64,000 bases of DNA from a bacterium (GCA_016932575.1 JAFGCO010000055.1:343670-407669), one strand, 5' to 3'; positions 35,780 to 45,506 are shown, numbered from the stretch's first letter. A program made the numbers and translations. Notes: generated by a model not told the origin, from the sequence alone.

Positions 35780-36508
35780 CTAATATTTTCTCCTTTCCAA
35801 TGCTTTGGCGTTGAGATAGATAAACAGTGCCGTGAGTGAGATAAAGTAGATGATACTCTTGATATCGATCACGCCGCGCTCAATGTCATTAAAATGGCGT
35901 GTGACACCCACATAGCTATAGAGAAAACTGCCCAGACCGGGTATCCAGCCGTCGATCACCATGGGCACATACTGCCAGCCGACCAGCACCAGAAATCCGC
36001 AGGCCAGGCTGGTGATGATCAATGAAACAATTTGGTCTGAGAAAAATCCTGAAATAAAAATACCGACAGCCAGAAAAAAACCACCCAGCATAATGGCGCC
36101 AAAATACCCACCGATCATCGGGCCTATATCCGGTTTGCCCAGGAATACCAGTAAGATGGGGATGGTCAGGGTGCCGGCCAGACCCACCAGATAAAATATC
36201 AGTCCCGCCAGATATTTACCCAGAACGATGGCTTCGGTTCTTATGGGCAATGTCAGCAAAAGCTCGACCGTTCCTAATTTATAATCTTCAGACCATAACC
36301 GCATGGAAATGGCCGGGATAAATATCAGACCCAATATCAGAGGCAGAGTAGAAAAGAAAGCCCGCATATCTGCATTCCCGAAGAAAAAGAAATGAAACAT
36401 GTAGATACTTGCATTCAGCACAATAAAAATAATGCAGAAAACATAGGCAATCGGCGAATAGAAATATTGTTTCAGCTCTCGTTTTAAAATGATTGCAACA
36501 TCATTCAT
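35780..36508 (-). CDS. GldF-like ABC-2 permease
   Basis: A 242-residue permease with six membrane spans and the family segment IILKRELKQYFYSPIAYVFCIIF at the N-terminus, then AISMRLWSEDYKLGTVELLLTLPIRTEAIVLGKYLAGL, typical of GldF / NosY-like ABC-2 permeases. It overlaps the upstream ATPase gene by 4 nt and is followed 2 nt later by the GldG-like gene. Confidence 0.9.
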   Translation of the reverse strand: MNDVAIILKRELKQYFYSPIAYVFCIIFIVLNASIYMFHFFFFGNADMRAFFSTLPLILGLIFIPAISMRLWSEDYKLGTVELLLTLPIRTEAIVLGKYLAGLIFYLVGLAGTLTIPILLVFLGKPDIGPMIGGYFGAIMLGGFFLAVGIFISGFFSDQIVSLIITSLACGFLVLVGWQYVPMVIDGWIPGLGSFLYSYVGVTRHFNDIERGVIDIKSIIYFISLTALFIYLNAKALERRKY

Positions 36509-37458
36509 GCAGTCCCTCCTTCCTGACCACTGGAGCGGGTGAGACGAATAAAAGATTCTTCAAGAGATAATCGTTCACGGCTAAATTCAACGATATCCCA
36601 TTTGTTTTCACGGATCACATGGTTTAAATCAGGCAGGATATCTGTTTTGGATGGAAAGTAAATATGCCCGCCCACAACCCCGCGAGGTGTGTTTTCATCA
36701 AACTCGATCTCTTCGGCACCCTTGATTTTATTGATGGCAGATTGAAAATCCTTCTTGGTGCCTTTTACGGATATATACACTGAGTTCCGCTTGGTGACCT
36801 GCTGAATCAGGTCATCAAAACTGCCATCTGCCACCAGGCGTCCTTCATTCACAACCAGGATACGATCCGACACCGTTGATACTTCCGTAAGAATATGCGT
36901 ACTGAGAATAATGGTTTTATCACGAGATAAATTCCGGATGAGATTGCGAATACCGATGATCTGCAAAGGATCCAGACCAGAAGTCGGTTCGTCTAAGATT
37001 AAAATTTCCGGATCATGAATCAGAGCCTGGGCCAGACAGGTTCGTTGTTTATACCCCTTGGAAAGCACTCCGATTTTTCGGTTGAGAACCGGAGCCAGAC
37101 CCGCTGCTTCAACAACCCAGTCGTACCGCTGTTTGAATTTTCCATTCAAATGCCGGGCCTGGCCGATGAATTCCAGATACTCATGAACCAGCATATCATA
37201 ATAAAGCGGTACGGTTTCAGGAAGATAACCGATCATCCGTCGTACAGACAGGGGATCTTTCATAACATCATACCCCCCTACCATGCAGGTGCCCGATGTC
37301 GGTGCCGTATAGGTGGTGATGATTTTCATTGCCGTTGATTTACCGGCGCCATTGGGCCCGACAAAACCGACAATTTGCCCCTTTTCCACGGAAAAACTGA
37401 CATCCGTTAAAGCCGGGGTGAGTCCATAGTTTTTACATACATTTTTTAGTTCAATCAT
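36505..37458 (-). CDS. GldA-like ABC transporter ATPase
   Basis: A 317-residue ATPase. Walker A FVGPNGAGKSTAMKII (about residues 32-47), signature VLSKGYKQRTCLAQAL, Walker B EILILDEPTSGLDPLQ and switch STHILTEVS are present. The signature reads LSKGYKQR rather than LSGGQ, the usual form in the GldA group. It starts a four-gene minus-strand set (GldA-, GldF-, GldG-like, DUF4340). Confidence 0.92.
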   Translation of the reverse strand: MIELKNVCKNYGLTPALTDVSFSVEKGQIVGFVGPNGAGKSTAMKIITTYTAPTSGTCMVGGYDVMKDPLSVRRMIGYLPETVPLYYDMLVHEYLEFIGQARHLNGKFKQRYDWVVEAAGLAPVLNRKIGVLSKGYKQRTCLAQALIHDPEILILDEPTSGLDPLQIIGIRNLIRNLSRDKTIILSTHILTEVSTVSDRILVVNEGRLVADGSFDDLIQQVTKRNSVYISVKGTKKDFQSAINKIKGAEEIEFDENTPRGVVGGHIYFPSKTDILPDLNHVIRENKWDIVEFSRERLSLEESFIRLTRSSGQEGGTA

Positions 37459-37815
37459 AACGCATCCCTCTGTTACGATTCCACGGTGAAGAAATCACCC
37501 GTAAATAAAATTAATAAAATGAAAAAGAAAGTATAACCCAATAATAAATCTTCTTATATTGCTTTTTAATCCTGGTTATTTTAGCAAAATGAATCTAAAT
37601 ATAATAATTATTCCTTTTTCTGTCAACCCGTTTTTGGGACTCTTTACTCATATCCATCTATTTTTTTTAGTTATTCTGTCATCAAGAATATCTTGAAAAT
37701 AAAAGACGAATGAAACATTGAAAAAGTTTTATAAAAAGATCATTTTTTTTGCATTCAACCGGGATTATATTAAATTGCGGTATCGGATCCGTTTTTTACC
37801 TCGAATCAATATTGG
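37459..37815. other. Divergent intergenic region
   Basis: About 357 bp, AT-rich, between the divergent GldA-like and ECF sigma genes, so it must hold promoters for both. A TTGCAT (37749-37754) with TAAATT 16 bp later is a weak candidate for the sigma gene. I see no clear hairpin or operator. Confidence 0.5.
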
Positions 37816-38376
37816 ATGATCATGCTTTTTTTTATGTTACTTCCTGATTTTTCCTCCAATGATATTGAAAAACTATGCCGCGGAGATACGGATGCTTTTG
37901 AACGGCTGTTTCGAACCTACAGCCGCGGGCTCATTCATTTTTGCCTTCGCTATGTCAATGATTTGCATATTGCTGAAAATTGTGTTCAGGAGGTTTTTAT
38001 CCATATCTGGGAGCATCGGAGTAAACTCGATCCTAAGCAAAACATTAAGTCCTATCTGTTCACAGCCGTTCGCAACCGCGCCTTGAAAGAAATCCGGCGT
38101 GAAACCGTTCGAAGAAATTATCAGCCCCATATTATTCTGGAGCCCATCATTGATCCGTACCAGAAGATGCATGCCAAAGAGCTTGAATCCGCCATTGCAG
38201 AGGCGATTGCCGGTTTACCTGAAAAATGCCGGCAGGTTTTTGAAATGAACCGTTTCGAGGAACTTACCTACCGTGAAATCGCAGAGATCCTGAATATTTC
38301 CATTAAAACCGTGGAAACCCAGATGGGACGCGCTCTTAAACAACTGCGGCAGGCTCTGGCGTCTTTCCTGAAGTGA
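37816..38376 (+). CDS. ECF-type RNA polymerase sigma factor
   Basis: A 186-residue sigma-70 family factor with only regions 2 and 4, like the FecI/Bacteroidetes-expansion group. Region 2: DTDAFERLFRTYSRGLIHFCLRYVND and ENCVQEVFIHIWEHRSKLDPKQNIKSYLFTAVRNRALKEIRRE (residues about 24-100, read in parts). Region 4: LPEKCRQVFEMNRFEELTYREIAEILNISIKTVETQMGRALKQLR, a typical helix-turn-helix (about 134-180). The start may be 37816 or the ATG at 37834; neither has a Shine-Dalgarno. A FecR and a TonB receptor follow, so it is probably released when that receptor senses its ligand. Confidence 0.93.
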   Translation: MIMLFFMLLPDFSSNDIEKLCRGDTDAFERLFRTYSRGLIHFCLRYVNDLHIAENCVQEVFIHIWEHRSKLDPKQNIKSYLFTAVRNRALKEIRRETVRRNYQPHIILEPIIDPYQKMHAKELESAIAEAIAGLPEKCRQVFEMNRFEELTYREIAEILNISIKTVETQMGRALKQLRQALASFLK

Positions 38377-38494
38377 CCATTTATATTTTTTTTGGGTATA
38401 ATAAATATAGATTTTTCAGAATGGATGTCAGGGTGTTTTATATTTCAGGGGTAAAAAGGAAGAATGCCAAATTCCTGTCGTTGTGGAGGTAAAC

Positions 38495-39490
38495 ATGAAG
38501 CTTCAAAACCATGAGTGGGAGAGGCTGGCGCGATATTTTTCGGGCGAGTCTTCAGAAAGAGAAACATCCGAGATTGAAGCATGGATCGAAGCAAACCCGC
38601 AATATCAAAAATGGATGGCCCTGCTCAGGCAAGCCTGGCATGTCAAACAGGACCAGGAGAATATAAATCTGGAAGTTTTGTGGAAGAAAATCCGGGCCGA
38701 AACAGGAATCAGAAGGCAAATCCGGCCGCGGATTGTATCCATGCCCCTGTCACGTCCATGGATAAAAACGTTTCGTATTGCCGCCTCTCTGATTCTTATG
38801 GCCGCGCTGGGTTACTGGGGCCTCTCCACATTTTTTTCCGGACGGGCGATGGCGGAAGTCCGGGTGGCTTATGGTGAGCAGAAAGAAACAACCCTGCCGG
38901 ACGGGACAGAGATTATACTGGACGCCGGATCCGGTCTGCGGTATCCGAAACGGTTCGACCAGGAAACACGGGACGTTTTTCTGGAAGGCGAAGGCTTCTT
39001 TAGAGTAGCTGAAGATCCGGCCCGTCCTTTTGTGGTGCACGCGCAAGGCGCAGCGGTTCGCGTGCTCGGCACCCAATTCAATGTGCGTGCATGGAAAGCG
39101 GCCCGCTATGTTAAAGTGTCTGTCATTAAAGGCCGGGTGGCTTTCAACAGAGAAAACCAACCGAAAAAAGATCAGGTCATATTACATCCGGGGCAAATGA
39201 GCCGTCTCTCGGAGGGCCTGGTTCCGGCTCCGCCGGTCCAAACCGATCCTGACAAGGAAACCGCCTGGATTCGGGGCGAAATCGAACTGACCGACGTGCC
39301 TTTGCAGGAGGTGCTCGATCAGCTGGTTCGCTGGTATGATGTTTCGTTTGTGTGCTCGGATTCCAAAAGGCTTCATGAACGTGTGACTGTGCATATTCAG
39401 AACCATGCTATGGAGGATGCCCTGGAGATGATTTCTCTGCTTTCCGGATTTAAGGTAACGAAAAACAAAAACATGATTTATTTAAACTAA
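38495..39490 (+). CDS. FecR-family anti-sigma regulator
   Basis: A 331-residue transmembrane regulator. An N-terminal cytoplasmic anti-sigma part (residues 1-85, with ARYFSGESSERETSEIEAWI) is followed by one membrane helix (about 90-110), the periplasmic FecR domain (RVAYGEQKETTLPDGTEIILDAGSGLRYPKRF ... DVFLEGEGFFRVAEDPARPFVV, read in parts) and the C-terminal DUF4974-type domain (IELTDVPLQEVLDQLVRWYDVSF). It binds the ECF sigma at the membrane and receives the signal from the receptor's STN domain. GGAGG before the ATG at 38495 rules out the GTG at 38483. Confidence 0.94.
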   Translation: MKLQNHEWERLARYFSGESSERETSEIEAWIEANPQYQKWMALLRQAWHVKQDQENINLEVLWKKIRAETGIRRQIRPRIVSMPLSRPWIKTFRIAASLILMAALGYWGLSTFFSGRAMAEVRVAYGEQKETTLPDGTEIILDAGSGLRYPKRFDQETRDVFLEGEGFFRVAEDPARPFVVHAQGAAVRVLGTQFNVRAWKAARYVKVSVIKGRVAFNRENQPKKDQVILHPGQMSRLSEGLVPAPPVQTDPDKETAWIRGEIELTDVPLQEVLDQLVRWYDVSFVCSDSKRLHERVTVHIQNHAMEDALEMISLLSGFKVTKNKNMIYLN

Positions 39491-39545
39491 TCTCGTTTTA
39501 TTCCCGGGGCGGTTCAAGCCTATGGGAGGCAAAAAGGAGGCTTTT

Positions 39546-42140
39546 TTGAAATATTTGAGATTTATGGGGATTTCCCTGTGCATGATCGCATGGGGAAGTG
39601 CTTTGTCACAGCCGAATGCCACGGACATGGATCATGATGCGGGTCAGGAAATTCCCGAACAGCTGATGATCACCATTTCTGTTGATTTTAACCCTGTTTC
39701 CTTCGAAGCCGCACTGGATACAATTTCGAAAAAGACGGATCTGAAATTCAATTATAATCGAAACCGGATCCCACTGAAGCAGAAGGTCTCGCTCAGCATG
39801 AATCAGGTTCCGGCTTTGACCATTCTCGACAGACTGCTTCAGCAGACTCAGACCAGACTTTATGTGACAGATAACGGACAATTGCTGATTCTGCCCCTGG
39901 ATTCTCAAAAACATAAAGGATCGATCAAGGGAAAGGTCATCGATCAGGCCACGCAATCTCCTTTGCCTGGAGCCAATGTGATACTGGAGGGCACCCGTCT
40001 GGGTGCGGCAAGTGACAGCCAGGGAAATTTTTCCCTCGAACATGTGCCGGTCGGTAATTATATCCTTAGATTCAGATATATGGGATATCGATCGGTTAAC
40101 ATAACAGATATTATTGTCAAATCCAACAGAATCACCTATGTTCAGGCGCCCATGACACCGGCAGTTCTTTTGGGAAAGGCGGTTACAATCAACGGCGGCT
40201 ATTTTTTAAAGTCTCAGGAACAGCCTGTCAGCAGCATCAGCTTTGCCTCTGAAGAAATTCGCCGTGCTCCCGGTTCTGCGGGAGATGTCAGCCGCATCAT
40301 TATGGGGCTTCCCGGACTCGCCAAAGTCAGCGATACGGAAAACACATTGATTGTACGCGGAGGCAGCCCCAATGAGAATGCGTTTTACCTTGATAATATA
40401 GAAATTCCAAATATTAACCATTTTCCCGTTCCAGGATCGACAGGAGGTCCGATTGGATTACTGAATGTGGATTTTATTGAGGATGTTCATTTTATGACCG
40501 GCGGATTTTCATCCATTTATGGAGACCGTCTTTCTTCGGTAATGAACCTGACGTTTCGAGAAGGCAACCGCTCAGAATTTGACGGTCAGCTTAATCTCGA
40601 TTTTGCAGGAGCCGGCGGCAATGTGGAGGGTCCGCTCTTTAAGGGAAAAGGATCCTTCCTGTTCTCTGCAAGAAGAAGCTATCTGGATTTAATCATCAAA
40701 GCCATTGACAGCGAGACAGCAACGGTACCCGAATACAGTGATTATCAGGTGAAGATGGTGATCGATCTGAACCGCCAGCATAGACTGAGCCTGCTCGGAA
40801 TAGCCGGTATCGATGAAATCAAGATGCCGAAAAAGGCCATTGAAGGCACCAGTCTGCCTGTATATGGCGATGCCGTTATGTCCGAAACCACAATCGGAAT
40901 GAATCTGCGCAGTTTATGGGGAAAATACGGATACTCAAACACTGCGCTTTCCTATACTCAAATGAAGCAGAATGTCGATTATATCGAGTATAAATCCGAC
41001 ATACTGCTGATGGACAATATTGCCAGAGAAGCATCGGTAAAATTCAGAAATGTGAATCACATAAGATGGTCTGATGCGCATCGGTTTGAATTGGGTGTTG
41101 AAAATAAAATTCTGTTTACTCGATATGACAACTTTATTAATGAATATACGGATGCATTGGGCAATCCCAGCCCTGCGGTTACAGTGACTGAAAACTCACG
41201 GGCCAACCTGACGGGTGCTTTTTTCAACTGGACATGGAAACCCTCGGCGCGGCTCTCCCTGAATACCGGATTACGCACGGATTATTTTGATTACAATAAA
41301 AAATGCACGCTGTCGCCTCGTCTCAGCCTGCGGTATCAGGTGAATGAGAAAACCTTTGTCAATGCGGCGACCGGATTGTATCATCAGAATCTTCCGCTGG
41401 TGCTTCTCGCACAGAAATCCGAGTTTCAGTCATTGGACGTGCCGCGGGCGGTTCATTATATTTTGGGCGTAGAACGGCTGCTGACGGAGGATATGCGTCT
41501 GACCCTGGAGGTTTATGAAAAACAGTATGACCGGTTTCCCATGGATCCGGCACAGCCCCGGCTCTTTGTGATTGATGAAGCCAGTTATATGTATGATTTT
41601 TATTTCAGCCATTCAACGTTGAATAACAAAGGCGTTGCATTTGCACGAGGCGTGGAAATGATGGTTCAGAAAAAACTGGCCAAAGATTTTTACGGGATGA
41701 TCAGCGGTGCTTTTTTTAAAACATGTTACAGGGATCTGCAGGGCCAGTGGCGCGATCGTATTTTTGACAATCGTATGGTATTCGGTGTGGAAGGGGGGTA
41801 CAAACCGAACAATACGTGGGAATTCAGTTTGCGGTGGATTTACGCAGGCGGTATTCCCTACACACCCTATAATGAAGTAAAATCCGCTGATCTGGTGCGG
41901 GGTGTCTATGATGATTCACGAATCAACGAGTCCCGGAATCCCGATTATCATTCGCTCAATGTTCGCTTTGACAGGCGGTTTCACTTTTCAAAAAGCAATC
42001 TGGTTTTTTACCTGAGCGTCTGGAATGCCTATGGCCGGAAAAATGTATCAGCCCATTACTGGAATGAGCAGAAAAACAGGGAATCCATCTCCTATCAATG
42101 GGGACTGCTGCCGATTTTCGGATTGGAGTATGAGTTTTAA
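39546..42140 (+). CDS. STN-domain TonB-dependent receptor
   Basis: An 864-residue outer-membrane receptor. Signal peptide to about residue 22; STN (secretin/TonB short N-terminal) domain at about 38-105 (ISVDFNPVSFEAALDTISKKTDLKFNYNRNRIP, read in part); carboxypeptidase-regulatory-like beta-sandwich at about 110-195 (IKGKVIDQATQSPLPGANVILEGTRLGAASDSQGNFSLEHVPVG); plug with IMGLPGLAKVSDTENTLIVRGGSPNENAFYLDNIEIPN; then a beta-barrel ending in an aromatic residue (LEYEF). The STN domain signals to the FecR just upstream. TTG at 39546 with AAGGAGG at 39534-39540 is the likely start; the ATG at 39522 has none. The substrate is unknown, and no SusD partner follows. Confidence 0.92.
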   Translation: MKYLRFMGISLCMIAWGSALSQPNATDMDHDAGQEIPEQLMITISVDFNPVSFEAALDTISKKTDLKFNYNRNRIPLKQKVSLSMNQVPALTILDRLLQQTQTRLYVTDNGQLLILPLDSQKHKGSIKGKVIDQATQSPLPGANVILEGTRLGAASDSQGNFSLEHVPVGNYILRFRYMGYRSVNITDIIVKSNRITYVQAPMTPAVLLGKAVTINGGYFLKSQEQPVSSISFASEEIRRAPGSAGDVSRIIMGLPGLAKVSDTENTLIVRGGSPNENAFYLDNIEIPNINHFPVPGSTGGPIGLLNVDFIEDVHFMTGGFSSIYGDRLSSVMNLTFREGNRSEFDGQLNLDFAGAGGNVEGPLFKGKGSFLFSARRSYLDLIIKAIDSETATVPEYSDYQVKMVIDLNRQHRLSLLGIAGIDEIKMPKKAIEGTSLPVYGDAVMSETTIGMNLRSLWGKYGYSNTALSYTQMKQNVDYIEYKSDILLMDNIAREASVKFRNVNHIRWSDAHRFELGVENKILFTRYDNFINEYTDALGNPSPAVTVTENSRANLTGAFFNWTWKPSARLSLNTGLRTDYFDYNKKCTLSPRLSLRYQVNEKTFVNAATGLYHQNLPLVLLAQKSEFQSLDVPRAVHYILGVERLLTEDMRLTLEVYEKQYDRFPMDPAQPRLFVIDEASYMYDFYFSHSTLNNKGVAFARGVEMMVQKKLAKDFYGMISGAFFKTCYRDLQGQWRDRIFDNRMVFGVEGGYKPNNTWEFSLRWIYAGGIPYTPYNEVKSADLVRGVYDDSRINESRNPDYHSLNVRFDRRFHFSKSNLVFYLSVWNAYGRKNVSAHYWNEQKNRESISYQWGLLPIFGLEYEF

Positions 42141-42185
42141 ATGATTTTTTATCAATTTATTTATATTTTTACACAAGGAGAATTT

Positions 42186-43496
42186 TTATTTCCCCAGTAA
42201 AATCGAGCTTTGATTAAAAAAGGTTCCTGCAACTGCGGCTGTTAAAAGGCACGCAAGTGTTGCAGCCAGGAGGGCACGGGGGCCAAGCAGCGAAAGTTCC
42301 TGCCTGCGGCCGGGAATCAATGCGGTGATACCGCCGACAAAGATGGCCAGAGAGGCCACATGCGCGAAACCGCAAAGCGCATACGTGCAGATGAACGCAG
42401 ACCGGGGATGCTGAAGCATATTAAGAGAAAGCAATTCCGCCAAATCCTGATAAGCAGTCACCTCTGTGACTACAGCACGCTCCCCGATGACTCTTGCGAT
42501 TTCCCAGGCATCCTGTACAGGCACTCCCAGGATGAGTGTTACCGGATAGAAAAGATAGCCCAACAGTCCTTTTAAAGTCCAATCCACGTTGATAGAAAAA
42601 AGCCGGTTGATATAATTTCCGGCACCCCCGAGAATTAAATCCAATAGTGCCACCAGACCCAGCACAGCGATAAGCAGAGCGGCAATGCCCACGATTAATT
42701 TAACCGCGGAATTGGCGCCGCTGATAATTGCTTCGAACAGATTGTTTTCGCGATCAACCGAGGATTGAATATGGATGCCCAGCGTCTCCGGGCTCTCTGT
42801 TTCAGGCAGCAGGATTTTCGACATGACCAGTGCGGCCGGCGCGGAAAGAATCGAGGCGGAGACAAGATGCCCGGCAATGGTGGGAAATTGGTTTTGCAGC
42901 ATGAAAACATACATGGCCAGAACGTTCGAAGCTACTGTGGCCATGCCGGCCGTAAGCACTGTGGTTAATTCGGACCGGGTCATTTTGTTCAGAAATGGCC
43001 GGACGGTCAGGGCAGATTCAATGCCCACGAATATGTTTGATGCCGCACACAGGGATTCTGCACCGCTGACCCGCATAAGCCGGGTAAATACATAGGCAAA
43101 TCCGCGAATAATCAAAGGCATGATCCTGAAAAAGTAGAGAACGCTCATCAGGGCCGCAAAAAAGATAATGGCAGGAAACGCCTGGAAAGCCAGAAAAAAT
43201 CCAAGGGATGTTTCTCCTGCAGCGTTGGTCGCACCCGGCGGAAGGGCCAGTCGACCGAATACAAATTCGCTGCCCGCCGAGGCACAGCTCAGAATTTTCA
43301 GCACGCCTGTGTTGATGCTCAGAAAAAAACGGTGGCCGGCCGGTACCCAGAAAACAAAAGCCGCAAAGCAAAGCTGCAAGCCCAGTCCCCAGCCGATCAG
43401 GCGCCAGTTCATCCGTTTTTTATTCGCAGAAAAAAGCCAGGCGATGCCCAGGAGAATGAAAATACCGGCGAAGCTGACAAGATTATAGGTTTCCAT
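42186..43496 (-). CDS. Concentrative nucleoside transporter (CNT/NupC)
   Basis: A 436-residue inner-membrane transporter that imports nucleosides with H+ or Na+. The family hallmarks are present: SLGFFLAFQAFPAIIFFAALMSVLYFF, the GAESLCAASNIFVGIESALTVRPFL segment with the substrate-binding Glu, TVLTAGMATVASNVLAMYV, and ALCGFAHVASLAIFVGGI near the C-terminus. The start at 43496 has AGGAAC 7 nt upstream and is preferred over 43526. A promoter and an 8-bp inverted repeat lie upstream. Confidence 0.95.
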   Translation of the reverse strand: METYNLVSFAGIFILLGIAWLFSANKKRMNWRLIGWGLGLQLCFAAFVFWVPAGHRFFLSINTGVLKILSCASAGSEFVFGRLALPPGATNAAGETSLGFFLAFQAFPAIIFFAALMSVLYFFRIMPLIIRGFAYVFTRLMRVSGAESLCAASNIFVGIESALTVRPFLNKMTRSELTTVLTAGMATVASNVLAMYVFMLQNQFPTIAGHLVSASILSAPAALVMSKILLPETESPETLGIHIQSSVDRENNLFEAIISGANSAVKLIVGIAALLIAVLGLVALLDLILGGAGNYINRLFSINVDWTLKGLLGYLFYPVTLILGVPVQDAWEIARVIGERAVVTEVTAYQDLAELLSLNMLQHPRSAFICTYALCGFAHVASLAIFVGGITALIPGRRQELSLLGPRALLAATLACLLTAAVAGTFFNQSSILLGK

Positions 43497-43560
43497 GATT
43501 TGTTCCTGTTCATGTAAGTGAGCCATACCAGTGAAAATTCAGCAAATATTCCGGGATTCT

Positions 43561-43584
43561 GTGCAATCCATCAAGTGATTGCAC
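43561..43584. promoter_or_regulatory. Inverted repeat, candidate operator for the nucleoside transporter
   Basis: GTGCAATC (43561-43568), 8 bp, GATTGCAC (43577-43584), a perfect inverted repeat. It lies about 13-36 nt downstream of the predicted minus-strand transcription start, so a bound regulator would block transcription; it could also fold as an RNA hairpin in the leader. Confidence 0.5.
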
Positions 43585-43603
43585 TCCAGAGTTGTTTTTA
43601 ACA

Positions 43604-43632
43604 ATGATATTATTTGCTGTGAGTGCTTGCAA
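43604..43632 (-). promoter_or_regulatory. Promoter of the nucleoside transporter gene
   Basis: On the minus strand TTGCAA (43627-43632), a 17-bp spacer, TATCAT (43604-43609, five of six consensus bases). The leader to the start codon at 43496 is about 100 nt and contains the inverted repeat at 43561-43584. Confidence 0.55.
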
Positions 43633-43675
43633 ATGATATAACAATTATCCATACTTAAAACAGCAAAAGATGTCA

Positions 43676-45472
43676 TTACTTCTTCAGTTCAATTTCATTA
43701 TACCACTGTCTCATGATCCAGAAGGCTTTTTTCTTTTGACCGGTTTCCGAAATCAGGCCTTTGCGGTTCCAGCCGTCCTGTATGCCGGTCAGCGGACGGC
43801 GCGGGGACTGGAAATCCATGAGTATCCAGGGCGTGGTTCCTCGTAAAAACGGAATCTTCTTCAGCATATTCACCTGGTGCTGATACAGGTTTTCCTGATA
43901 TTCTTCGGTCCATCTTGTTAACGCATCGCCGTGATAACCCTGCAGGGCGCCACCACCGAATTCGCTGATAATGAGCGGCTTTTTATGCTTCATTTTCCAG
44001 ACAAGGGTATCACATTTCTCCGGCAGTCCGTCGTACCAGCCGATGTATTCATTGCATCCGAACACATCCAGATGGTCGCCCAGAGGATCGTCGATCATCT
44101 GCGTTTTCGAATCGAGATAATGACGTTCCATGGCGGCGGTCAATAACCGGGTAGGATCCAGAGAACGCGCCTTGTCTGCCAGATTTCGGATAAATTCAAG
44201 GCGGCCTTTCACACGGGGCGTTTCATTGGCCATGGACCAGAGAATGACCGAAGCGCGGTTTTTATCGCGCGTTATGATTTCTGTCAGCTGATTTTCCGCA
44301 TTTGCGCAGGTCGCCGGATTGTCCCACAAAATAGTCCAGTATACAGGGATTTCGGCCCATACCATGAGGCCCATTTGATCGGCCAGACGAATCATGTATT
44401 CATTATGCGGGTAATGGGCCAGCCTCACAAAATTGCAGTTCATCTGCTTTGCCCAGGAGAGCAGGATTCGAGCATGCTCCTCGGTGGCTGCCCGGCCGCC
44501 GCGGGGCGCCTGCTCGTGGATGCAGATACCGCGGAGGAATACAGATTTTCCATTGAGCAGGATGTCGTATCCCTCGGTCGAAAGGGTCCTGAATCCGATG
44601 TCATCCTCCAATGTTTCAGATGACGTTATAATCTGCACCCGGTATAATTTGGGATTGTCGGGAGACCAAAGTTCGGGAGCGGCTTCGATTTGGAAGGCGG
44701 CCCTGCCGGTGGCATCGGATTTTAATAAGGTTGAAATCTTTAGTTCCGGAATGGATAATGTGAGGGGGTGTTTCCCTCCCCCGCTCAATTGAATCCAGCC
44801 CTTGATTCGGTTTGCTTTTCCTTTGTCAAGCTGAATGAAGTAGTCCTGAACGAACATGTCCGGCACATCGATTAATTCCACCCGGCGGGTCAGTCCGCCG
44901 AAATTCCACCAGTCCGTATTCACAGTGGGCACGCCATCGCGCAGCCGCTTGTTGTCTATCTTGACCACAATAAAATTGTCTTTCGGCCGGACAAGGCGGG
45001 TGATTTCAAAATTAAAAGGCGTAAACCCGCCGATATGTTCACCGAGAAATATTCCGTTCAGAAAGACTTTTGCTTCATAATTGGCCGCGCCAAAATAGAG
45101 AAAGAGGCGCCTGCCGGATTTCAAATCGTAGTCGAAATCTTTTTTATACCAGACCGTACCTTCATAATAATAGAGTCGGCTGTCCTGACTGTTCCAGTCG
45201 CCGGGTACCTGCAGCAGTCTTGCATTATCGAAGCTGTATTCGATCAGGTCCCACCGGTTTTGGGCTTTGGCATTTTTAAACCAACCGTTGGGATCGGGCT
45301 CATATCGGTAATTATAATAGCCCAGTTCATACGGGTCCACAATAACCTGCCATTTGCCATTCAGACTGACCCTCTGACGCCCGTCCACATGGGTGATGAG
45401 GGGATCCGCTGCCACAGTGAGGGGCAACAATATTAAGATCGAAAGGTGTCTCATCCGATATATGTTCATCAT
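43676..45472 (-). CDS. Glycoside hydrolase family 2 (beta-glucuronidase-like)
   Basis: A 598-residue exported GH2 enzyme. After the signal peptide (about residues 1-25) come the sugar-binding domain (VSLNGKWQVIVDPYE ... VPGDWNSQDSRLYYYEGTVWYKKDF), an immunoglobulin-like domain, and the TIM barrel. The acid/base Glu is about E417 in SMANETPR and the nucleophile about E504 in LIISEFGGG, both GH2 hallmarks. DWWNFGG and the absence of the long beta-galactosidase C-terminal domain favour a beta-glucuronidase-type or mannosidase-like specificity. Two adjacent ATGs (45472, 45469) follow AGGAGA; 45472 is used here. Confidence 0.92.
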   Translation of the reverse strand: MMNIYRMRHLSILILLPLTVAADPLITHVDGRQRVSLNGKWQVIVDPYELGYYNYRYEPDPNGWFKNAKAQNRWDLIEYSFDNARLLQVPGDWNSQDSRLYYYEGTVWYKKDFDYDLKSGRRLFLYFGAANYEAKVFLNGIFLGEHIGGFTPFNFEITRLVRPKDNFIVVKIDNKRLRDGVPTVNTDWWNFGGLTRRVELIDVPDMFVQDYFIQLDKGKANRIKGWIQLSGGGKHPLTLSIPELKISTLLKSDATGRAAFQIEAAPELWSPDNPKLYRVQIITSSETLEDDIGFRTLSTEGYDILLNGKSVFLRGICIHEQAPRGGRAATEEHARILLSWAKQMNCNFVRLAHYPHNEYMIRLADQMGLMVWAEIPVYWTILWDNPATCANAENQLTEIITRDKNRASVILWSMANETPRVKGRLEFIRNLADKARSLDPTRLLTAAMERHYLDSKTQMIDDPLGDHLDVFGCNEYIGWYDGLPEKCDTLVWKMKHKKPLIISEFGGGALQGYHGDALTRWTEEYQENLYQHQVNMLKKIPFLRGTTPWILMDFQSPRRPLTGIQDGWNRKGLISETGQKKKAFWIMRQWYNEIELKK

Positions 45473-45506
45473 TTGTCTCCTGAGAGGATCAAAATTCAAT
45501 TTATCA

